A stretch of DNA of 64,000 nt from Opitutia bacterium. GTDB lineage: Bacteria; Verrucomicrobiota; Verrucomicrobiia; Opitutales; Opitutaceae. The stretch covers positions 1 through 64,000 of the forward strand of contig JACRHS010000015.1 of assembly GCA_016217595.1 (NCBI GenBank), read 5' to 3'. The notes beneath the pieces were generated by a model. It searched no databases, was not told where the DNA came from, and saw only the letters and a list, made by a program, of their open reading frames with translations. The translations under genes and the position numbers were made by a program. Shown here piece after piece: positions 36,291 through 43,223 of this stretch; within the stretch, counting starts at the first letter, position 1, and the number at the start of each line of letters is the position of its first letter.

Positions 36291-37379
36291 CTACGATTTG
36301 ATGAAGATCCCCTTCAGGTTCATCTCAAGCTGCTGCGGATTGGGCGAGAAGCGGATGCCGTCCGCCTTGCTGATGAGCCCGGCCTTGATGAGGCGGTAGA
36401 GGTCCTTGTTGAAGGAGAAGCTGTTGGTGTCCACGCCGCTTTCGAGGATTTGCTGAATCTTGTCGAAATGCCCTTCGAGGATGAGGTTTTTGACCGTGGC
36501 GTCGGCGTTGAGGATCTCGTTGGACGGCACGCGGCCGCTGCCTTCGAGCTTCGGGATGAGCTTCTGGCAGATGAATCCGCGGAGGGAGCCGGCGATCTGC
36601 CGCCGCGCCTGAATCTGCTGCTCGGGCGGAAAGAACTCGAAGAGGCGCGTGAGCGATTGCGCCACCGTGGCGGCGTGCATCGTCGAGAACACCAGGTGGC
36701 CCGTCTCGGCCGCGCTGATCGCGGTCTCGAACGTTTCCCGGTCGCGCATTTCGCCGATGAGAATGATGTCGGGGTTCTGGCGCAGCACGGATTTGATCGC
36801 CAACTCGAAACTCGGCACGTCGAGCCCGATCTCGCGTTGCTGGAAGAGCGACTTGTCGTCGGAGAAGGTGTACTCGATAGGGTCCTCGATGGTGACGATG
36901 TGCTTGTCGAGATTGGTGTTAATCCAGTTGAGCATCGCGGCCATCGTGGAGCTTTTGCCCGAGCCGGTCGCGCCGCACACGAGGAGAATGCCGTCCTTGG
37001 CCTGGCAGAGTTTGAGCAACGGATCCGCGGTCAGACCCAGATCCTCGAACGACGGCACGCGGCTTTTGATGTGACGGAAAACGAGGCTCACCAGCCCGCG
37101 CTGGTGGAAGGCGTTGACGCGAAAACGCCCCACGCCATCGGCCGAATACGCGAAGTCCACCTGACCGTTATCCACCCAGAGCTGGCGAAAAACCCGCGGC
37201 ACATGCTCGTCCACAAACGCCTCGCCCTCGGCCGGCGTGATGGGGTCCATGTCCACCGGCTTGAGGCGGCCGGAGAGCCGGACGTAGCCGGGTTTGTTGG
37301 ACTTGATTACGATGTCGCTGGCGCCGCTTTCAACCGCGAGCCGCAACAGATCGTTGAAGATTTCAGTATGGGGAGTCAT
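36291..37379 (-). CDS. pilT: Type IV pilus retraction ATPase, PilT-like
   Basis: Cytoplasmic hexameric ATPase that powers pilus retraction. The 362-residue protein has Walker A GATGSGKSS, an Asp box in IVTIEDPIEYTF, Walker B ILIGEMRD and the His box TGHLVFSTMHA. The C-terminal TVKNLILEGHFDKI resembles the PilT AIRNLIRE motif, which favours PilT over PilU. No other pilus genes are in the window. It is the first gene of a tight minus-strand group and is divergent from dapA, with 81 bases between them. Confidence 0.88.
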   Translation of the reverse strand: MTPHTEIFNDLLRLAVESGASDIVIKSNKPGYVRLSGRLKPVDMDPITPAEGEAFVDEHVPRVFRQLWVDNGQVDFAYSADGVGRFRVNAFHQRGLVSLVFRHIKSRVPSFEDLGLTADPLLKLCQAKDGILLVCGATGSGKSSTMAAMLNWINTNLDKHIVTIEDPIEYTFSDDKSLFQQREIGLDVPSFELAIKSVLRQNPDIILIGEMRDRETFETAISAAETGHLVFSTMHAATVAQSLTRLFEFFPPEQQIQARRQIAGSLRGFICQKLIPKLEGSGRVPSNEILNADATVKNLILEGHFDKIQQILESGVDTNSFSFNKDLYRLIKAGLISKADGIRFSPNPQQLEMNLKGIFIKS

Positions 37380-37460
37380 GGCACGGTACAGTCAGAAAAA
37401 CGTTGCGCCGGATGTAATCCCCCCTGCTTTCATCAGCAAGGCAACATTCCGCCCGCATCC

Positions 37461-38354
37461 ATGAAACTTCGTTCGCTCACCGGTACCATCTCGGCACTCG
37501 TCACGCCCTTTCGCAATCAGCAGGTCGATTATACCGACCTGAAGAAACTGGTCGATTTCCAGATCAAGGGCGGCATCGACGGCCTCGTGCCCGTGGGCAC
37601 CACCGGCGAGTCCCCCACCCTCGATCATCACGAGCACATGGATGTGATCCGCGCCACCGTCGAGTACGCCCGCGGTTTCGTACCGGTCATCGCCGGCACC
37701 GGCTCCAACTCCACCCAGGAAGCGATCGAACTCACCAAGCTCTCCCACGAAGCCGGCGTCGACGCCATGCTCGTCGTCGCCCCGTATTACAACAAGCCGA
37801 GCCAGGAAGGCGTCTTCCGGTATTTCGCCACGCTCGCCGACACGACCGACAAGCCCATCATCATCTACTCGATCCCCGGCCGTTGCGGCATCGAGGTCTC
37901 CGTGCCGGTGATCGAACGCCTCCGCGCCAAATATCCGCACGTCCGCACGGTCAAGGAAGCCGGCGGCAACGTCGACCGCGTCGACCAGTTGAAACAAGCC
38001 ATGGGCTCTGACATCACCGTGCTCAGCGGCGACGATTCGCTCACGCTGCCTTTCATATCCGTCGGCGCGGAAGGCGTGATCAGCGTCGCCTCCAACCTTT
38101 TCGTGCGCGAGACCTGCCTGATGGTCCGCCTCGCCCGCAACGGCGACTTAACCAAAGCCAGCAAGATTCACCGCCAGCTTTATCCGATCTTCAAGGCCCT
38201 GTTCATCGAACCGAATCCCGTGCCGATCAAGACCGCGCTCGCCCGCGCCGGCGTCATCGCCAGCGCCGAGGTCCGTCCGCCGCTCTGCGAGATGACCGCC
38301 GCCAACTGCGCCATTCTGGAAGCCGCGCTCGCGGCGATCGACCGGAAAAAATAA
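37461..38354 (+). CDS. dapA: 4-Hydroxy-tetrahydrodipicolinate synthase
   Basis: Condenses aspartate semialdehyde with pyruvate in lysine and diaminopimelate synthesis. The 297-residue TIM-barrel protein has GTTGESPTL near the N-terminus, the active-site Tyr in IYSIPGRCG and the Schiff-base Lys in TVKEAGGN. The start at ATG 37461 fits the family. dapB follows after 22 bases, forming a two-gene lysine/peptidoglycan operon. Confidence 0.94.
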   Translation: MKLRSLTGTISALVTPFRNQQVDYTDLKKLVDFQIKGGIDGLVPVGTTGESPTLDHHEHMDVIRATVEYARGFVPVIAGTGSNSTQEAIELTKLSHEAGVDAMLVVAPYYNKPSQEGVFRYFATLADTTDKPIIIYSIPGRCGIEVSVPVIERLRAKYPHVRTVKEAGGNVDRVDQLKQAMGSDITVLSGDDSLTLPFISVGAEGVISVASNLFVRETCLMVRLARNGDLTKASKIHRQLYPIFKALFIEPNPVPIKTALARAGVIASAEVRPPLCEMTAANCAILEAALAAIDRKK

Positions 38355-38376
38355 GCCCGCCCCGTCCGATCCTTCC

Positions 38377-39108
38377 ATGTCCCTCTCCATTCTTCTCAAC
38401 GGCGCCAAGGGGCGCATGGGTCACGCGATTGCCGCCGCCGCCGCCGAGGCTGGTCTCGTCATCTGCGCCGCCACGGATGTCGGTGACAATCCCGCTGCGA
38501 GCATCGCGCGCTGCGATGCCGTGATCGATTTCAGTTTCCACGCCGCCACGCGCCCGATGCTGGAGCTGGCCGTCGCGCACCGGAAGCCGATCGTGATCGG
38601 CACCACCGGTCACAGCCCCGCGGATAAGGCGGAGCTCTTGAAACTCGCCGCGCAAGTGCCCTGCGTCTGGGCGGGCAACTACTCGGTGGGCGTCAACCTC
38701 CTCTTCGCCCTCACCCGCCGCGCCGCCCAGGTGCTCGGCAGCGATTACGACGCCGAGGTCGTGGAGATGCACCATCGTTTCAAAAAAGACGCTCCCAGCG
38801 GCACCGCCGAGCGCCTGCTCGAGATCATCCTCGCCGAACGCAAACTCGAACGCTCCGCGCTCCGCCACGGCCGTCAGGGCATCACCGGCGAACGCACGCC
38901 GACGGAAGTCGGCATCCATGCGTTGCGCGGCGGCGACGTGATTGGCGACCACACGGTGATGTTTGCCGCGCTCGGCGAACGCGTGGAGCTCACCCACAAG
39001 GCCAGCGACCGCGGCATCTTCGCGCGCGGCGCCCTGCGGGCCGCCCAGTGGGTCGTCAGCCAGCCGCCCGGCGTGTACGACATGCAGGACGTGCTCGGGC
39101 TGAAGTGA
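38377..39108 (+). CDS. dapB: 4-Hydroxy-tetrahydrodipicolinate reductase
   Basis: NAD(P)H-dependent enzyme directly after DapA in the pathway. The 243-residue protein begins with the nucleotide-binding GAKGRMGHAIA and contains GTTGHS and the signature MHHRFKKDAPSGTA. It is shorter than E. coli DapB (about 270) because the early Rossmann part is compact; the active-site residues are present. Confidence 0.93.
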   Translation: MSLSILLNGAKGRMGHAIAAAAAEAGLVICAATDVGDNPAASIARCDAVIDFSFHAATRPMLELAVAHRKPIVIGTTGHSPADKAELLKLAAQVPCVWAGNYSVGVNLLFALTRRAAQVLGSDYDAEVVEMHHRFKKDAPSGTAERLLEIILAERKLERSALRHGRQGITGERTPTEVGIHALRGGDVIGDHTVMFAALGERVELTHKASDRGIFARGALRAAQWVVSQPPGVYDMQDVLGLK

Positions 39109-39199
39109 CAGTCCGGGCGTAGTTTTACGTGAGATTTAAGCATTGGCGCAGGTGCATCTGCTGCCAAGATGCCGCCATTGCTTTTGCCTCAATGTTATC

Positions 39200-39805
39200 A
39201 TGACCCCGCGCTCCCTCACGTTCTCGGAATATAAGACTCTTGTCGAACAGTCCCCCATTCTGATTTGGCGGGCCGACCTGACGATGGGCTGCGACTATTT
39301 TAACGAGCGCTGGCTCGCCTTCACCGGGCGCACCATGGAACAGGAATTTGGCAACGGCTGGGCGGTGGGTGTCCATGCCGACGATCTCGACCGCTGCCTC
39401 CAGATTTACACCGACTCCTTTGCCGCCCGCAAAGTTTTCACGATGGAGTACCGCCTACGCCGACACGACGGAGCGTTCCGTTGGATCAGCGACCACGGCG
39501 AACCCTTCTACGACGAAAAGGGCCAGTTTGCCGGTTACATCGGCAGCTGCGTCGATGTGACCGAGCGGGTTGAGGCGCAGGACGCCTTGGTGGCCGCGCA
39601 CGAAGCCGAGGTGAAAACCTTGCATGGCCTGCTCCCCATCTGCTCCGCGTGCAAAAAAATCCGCGACAAACAGGGGCGGTGGACCCAGATCGAGACCTAC
39701 ATCAAGCAACGCTCGGAGGCGGATTTCACCCATGGCATCTGCCCCGACTGCGCCAAGGTCTACTACCCCGATGCCGATCTGACCGGGCACGACACCGGCC
39801 GGTAA
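39200..39805 (+). CDS. PAS-domain protein with C-terminal double-CxxC module
   Basis: A 201-residue soluble protein. A PAS/PAC sensor domain covers ~10-125 (VEQSPILIWRADL ... YRLRRHDGAFRWISDHGEPF). A short helix (~125-142) leads to a C-terminal module with CSAC (148-151), KKIRDKQGRW and CPDC (181-184). The paired cysteines could hold a metal ion. No kinase, cyclase or output domain is present, so signal passage must occur through partners. The start MTPRSL at 39200 is preferred over 39143. Neighbours dapB and ruvA give no hint of function. Confidence 0.78.
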   Translation: MTPRSLTFSEYKTLVEQSPILIWRADLTMGCDYFNERWLAFTGRTMEQEFGNGWAVGVHADDLDRCLQIYTDSFAARKVFTMEYRLRRHDGAFRWISDHGEPFYDEKGQFAGYIGSCVDVTERVEAQDALVAAHEAEVKTLHGLLPICSACKKIRDKQGRWTQIETYIKQRSEADFTHGICPDCAKVYYPDADLTGHDTGR

Positions 39806-39890
39806 CGGGTCCACGCGTTCCCCGGCACGGACCGCCGGGAGCGCGCGAAATCTCCTTGCCCCGGCCCGCCAGTCCGGCGGCTATTGCGCC

Positions 39891-40502
39891 ATGATCGTCT
39901 CGCTGCAAGGCACGCTCGTCTCCGCCACCCCGTTGCACGCCATCATCGAAACCGGCGGCCTCGGCTACGAGGTGCACATTCCGGTGACCACCGCGGAAAA
40001 GCTGCCCGCCGCCGGCGCGCAGGTGAAGTTGCACACCCACGCCGTGTACCGCGAAGACGCGCAGACGCTCTACGGTTTCGCCACCATCGCCGAGCGCGAT
40101 TTCTTCCGCCTGCTCATCGAGAACGTCACCGGCATCGGCCCGAAAAGCGCGCTCACCATCATGAGCAAACTGTCGTTGCCGCTGCTCGAAGGCGCGATCC
40201 GCTCCGGCGATATCGCCACGCTCGCGAAATGCCCCGGCATCGGCAAAAAAACCGCCGAGCGCCTCGTGGTGGAGTTGAAAAACAAGGTCGGCGGCGTGGG
40301 CCTGTCCGGCGCCATCGACGCCGGCACCGGTGGCGCCGAGTCGTCCGGCAGCACCGGCGATACGCGCCAACGCGACGCCGTGGCCGCCCTGATGGCGCTC
40401 GGTTACAAAGCCGCCGACGCCGATCAGGCGATCCGCCGCGCCGCCCTTGCGCTCGGCGCCACCGCGACCACCGAGCAGTTGATCAAAAAAGCGCTGAGCT
40501 GA
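39891..40502 (+). CDS. ruvA: Holliday junction branch migration protein RuvA
   Basis: DNA-binding subunit of the RuvAB helicase that processes recombination junctions. The 203-residue protein has an N-terminal OB fold, tandem helix-hairpin-helix motifs (VTGIGPKSALTI and CPGIGKKTAERLV) and a C-terminal domain III (AVAALMALGYKAADADQAI). Its last ~50 bases occur again at 43032-43080. No ruvB or ruvC is in the window. Confidence 0.93.
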   Translation: MIVSLQGTLVSATPLHAIIETGGLGYEVHIPVTTAEKLPAAGAQVKLHTHAVYREDAQTLYGFATIAERDFFRLLIENVTGIGPKSALTIMSKLSLPLLEGAIRSGDIATLAKCPGIGKKTAERLVVELKNKVGGVGLSGAIDAGTGGAESSGSTGDTRQRDAVAALMALGYKAADADQAIRRAALALGATATTEQLIKKALS

Positions 40503-40503
40503 G
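40454..40503 (+). repeat. Direct repeat, copy 1 (3' end of ruvA)
   Basis: These 50 bases are the functional end of ruvA, including its stop codon. They recur with the same orientation at 43032-43080, differing by one base in an A-run (six here, five there). Identity begins at CGGCGCCACC and ends at CTGAGCTGAG in both copies. Confidence 0.9.
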
Positions 40504-40561
40504 GCGGTCTTCGCCCTCCATTGGCGTCGAAACTTCGCCCGCAGCAACGTCCGCAAGCCTC

Positions 40562-41302
40562 TCAAACCGCGGCGGCGGCCGACGTCTTTGCACAGGGCTG
40601 ATTCAGCACTCGGTAGAGGCGAACGAAGAGGCAGGCATACCCGATGATGATGATCGCGATCCACGCCTTGGGCGCCAGCCAGTGCTGCGACAGCCGATGG
40701 AGATTGAAACCGACCATGTCGTGCAGGAAGTGCCAGCTCATGGCGACGAAGAGCCAGCGAATCTGCGAACGGACGAAGCAGAGCATCACCACCCCGGAGA
40801 AGCAGGCGTGCATGAACAAACCGACGGTGAGGCGCTCGCCGGCATTATACATTTTTGCGCCGGCTCCGAGCGCCAGCGCGGCTTTGCACTGTTTCAAGAC
40901 CGCAGGATCCGAGATTGCGGCGGGCAGGTATTTCACGACCGCGTAGATCAGGGCCAAGGTGAGCCCGACGATCACCGTTTCCATGCCATGATGGCCGAGC
41001 GCATACATCGTGCTCGCACGCCCGTTGCGGTTGCCCTGGAACGCGCCGCACCGGCGGAAGATGACGTAGCGCGCCGACTCTTCGCAAAAGCCGGCTGAGA
41101 GGGACACGAACAAAGCATAGAGAAACGATCCCTCGGCGAGGCCGAAGCCCTTGGTCGCGATGGCGGCCAGGATCGTCATGACAACCCAAGCGACAAAGAA
41201 AGCGCCGAATCCGAGCAGGAAAACGGTGAAGCGTTGCCGGAGAATTTTCGCACCGGCGAGTCCGAGCAGCAGCGGGCCGAGAAAGTAAACCAGATAGTCC
41301 AT
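40562..41302 (-). CDS. YhfC/PrsW-like intramembrane metalloprotease
   Basis: A 246-residue integral membrane protein with about seven hydrophobic segments. Putative metal-binding and catalytic residues are placed as in the CPBP/PrsW/YhfC superfamily: the EE pair at Glu74-Glu75 in GFCEESARY, His104-His105 with Glu108 in GHHGMET, His165 in FMHACFSG, and His191/His194-Asp195 in SWHFLHDM. PrsW of Bacillus cuts the anti-sigma factor RsiW, so the sigma gene 24 bases upstream is a natural candidate partner. Proteolysis is inferred from motifs only. Confidence 0.75.
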   Translation of the reverse strand: MDYLVYFLGPLLLGLAGAKILRQRFTVFLLGFGAFFVAWVVMTILAAIATKGFGLAEGSFLYALFVSLSAGFCEESARYVIFRRCGAFQGNRNGRASTMYALGHHGMETVIVGLTLALIYAVVKYLPAAISDPAVLKQCKAALALGAGAKMYNAGERLTVGLFMHACFSGVVMLCFVRSQIRWLFVAMSWHFLHDMVGFNLHRLSQHWLAPKAWIAIIIIGYACLFVRLYRVLNQPCAKTSAAAAV

Positions 41303-41326
41303 GGTGGGAACGTGGCGCGGTCGCCA

Positions 41327-42983
41327 TCAGGGGGTGGGCGGCGTTCCACGCGGTCGCGTTTGGCGCAGCCATCGAGCGCGGAAGCAATGGCCGGCGACGA
41401 GCGCTAGCGCCGGCAACCAGACGAGGCTGAACAGCGCTTTGCCCGCCCGGCTGCGCAGGTCGAGCCAGGGGTGCTCGGCGAAGAACAATTGCGCGGCCGC
41501 ATCGTTGGCATGCCGTGCTGCGGCGTGGACGCCGCAGGCGAATTCGCGCGCGATGGCATATCTGCCCTCGGCGGCCAGCCACCCGAAGGAGAAAGCGCCG
41601 GTGGCGACGAAACCCACCGCGACGCCTCCCATGGCAAAGGCGCCGATCGCCAGCCCGCCCCACGCCAGAAAGCCCAGGCTCACAGCCCCGATCGAGACGA
41701 GGCCGGCAGAGAGTCCGCCGACACTCACCGCGCCGACCGCCACGCCGCCGTAAGCAAACAACACCCCCAAAAGCGTAGTTGCCGATCGCGATCCAGCCCA
41801 GCGCCGGCCGCACGGCTTCGTTACGCCGTGGAAAAAGGCTGACGTGAACCAAGGGCAGCCCGAGCAGCGTCCAGCGGCTGCGGTATTCCTTGGGCCACCC
41901 CAAGAGGTCTCCGGGCATCTGCGTTGACGTCCCGGGGTGAAGCTCGCGCCGCAACTGCTGCTGCGTGCGCTGCAGTCGTAGCGCGAGAATCACCACGCAG
42001 ACAACATCGGCCACCAACAGCGCAAGCCACAGGAACATGACCTCCGGGCTTAATCCGCCGTGCGCTTTGGCCATGAGGCTTAACGGAATGCTGGCAATCG
42101 TGAACAGCACGGTCCCTGCGGCTACCAGGAGGAAATACCGTTTCACCAGCGCTCGTTCCCGCGGGGTCCGCGCGTCAGCCAGCGAAGCACGCACGCCGAT
42201 CCAAGCCGCGAGGAGGCAGAGCAGCGGACCGATCGCGACATTGAGTGCCAGAAGAAATTTTCCGCCCAAGGTGGCGGCGCCGGTCTTCATCGCGACGCCG
42301 CCCGCGCCGCCTGCGGTCGCCATGCCTGACGCCGCAAATAACGGCAGCGCGCCCATCACACTGAGCGTGAATGCCGGGCCGGGAGCGGTCTGCTCCAACG
42401 AGCCTTCGACAAACGCGACGACCTGCGCGTGCAGTAGTTTGCGCCCGCGCGAGAGCCGCTGCTTGACCGCATCCTCGCTCAATTCGAGGTCGCGCGCAAC
42501 CCGCTCAATCGAACGATGCTCGCGATAGAAAAGAATCAATGGCTCCCGATACGTTTCCGGCACGCGCTCCAGGGCCTGCCATAGAATCGCCTGATGCTCG
42601 CGCGCAATGACCGCGTCGGAAGGCCCTGGTCCGACCGCCGGCATGTTGGCGGCGAGTTCGAGTTCCCCCGCGCCATGGGTCAGATCGCGCTTGAGGCAGC
42701 GGCGCCGATTGTTGCTCAGGTTACGCGCGATGCCGCAAAGCCAGGATCGTAACTTCGCCGGCTCCCGGAGATCGCGCAAGTGCTGCCATGCCCTGACGAA
42801 CGTCTCCTGGGCAAGATCCTCGCTGCGGGCGACGTCGCCCGTCGCGTTATAGGCGAGCGAGCAAACCAGCGTTTGATACCGGGCCACGATCGCGCCAAAC
42901 GCAGTCCGGTCGCCTGCCGCGCTGCGGCCCACCAATTCCGCATCGGTCACTTCATCTGGCACCATCGTAGCGTTGGTTTGCAT
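41327..42983 (-). pseudogene. ECF sigma factor with C-terminal membrane and pentapeptide-repeat domains, frameshifted
   Basis: The start at 42983 has an excellent ribosome-binding site (AGGAG, five bases upstream). Sigma region 2 is at ~25-95 (SEDLAQETFVRAW) and region 4 at ~130-185 (LELSEDAVKQRLSRGRKLL). Four predicted transmembrane helices follow at ~204-222, 243-264, 283-305 and 315-337. Then comes a repeat of about 12-14 five-residue units, G-x-[VLF]-[AS]-x. The reading frame breaks inside the repeat at a run of five C on the plus strand (41764-41768). With one base fewer the gene reads as 551 residues to the stop at 41327. As given, translation would continue out of frame across the protease gene. 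The cause could be mutation, slippage or a sequencing error. Confidence 0.75.
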
Positions 42984-43031
42984 GTTATCTCCTATGTGGT
43001 CAATCCGCCCGCACAGGTGACAAATGGAAAC

Positions 43032-43080
43032 CGGCGCCACCGCGACCACCGAGCAGTTGATCAAAAAGCGCTGAGCTGAG
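43032..43080 (+). repeat. Direct repeat, copy 2 (duplicate ruvA 3' end)
   Basis: A 49-base near-identical copy of the end of ruvA, with five instead of six A in the A-run, so its ruvA frame would end early. It lies just upstream of the sigma gene's leader and is not part of any gene. The remaining sequence to 43223 shows no other recognisable element. Confidence 0.9.
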
Positions 43081-43223
43081 CTGCTCCCGCGGAGTGGTTA
43101 AAAATCCCGCTTTGCGGCCTTGTCCCGCCGCGGAGGTCACGCATAGTAAGCGCACCCCCGGTTTCACCGTAGCTAGTTACCTGCGATGGCCGGGGTTGCT
43201 TCTAAACTTCATCTTCCCTGCCC

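Larger units (their letters stand above)
40454..43080. mobile_element. Putative small inserted unit at the ruvA 3' end
   Basis: About 2.5 kb between two copies of the ruvA 3' end contains only a sigma gene and a protease gene, both opposite in direction to ruvA. The layout is what integration into a gene's 3' end leaves behind: a restored gene plus a displaced duplicate end. However, no integrase or transposase is present, so it could also be a fixed or non-autonomous insertion, or a recombination duplication. Mobility is not shown. Confidence 0.35.

Noticed and set aside
40454-43080. A transposon or insertion sequence between the ruvA repeats
   Set aside because: No transposase or integrase gene and no terminal inverted repeats were found; only the direct repeats support insertion.
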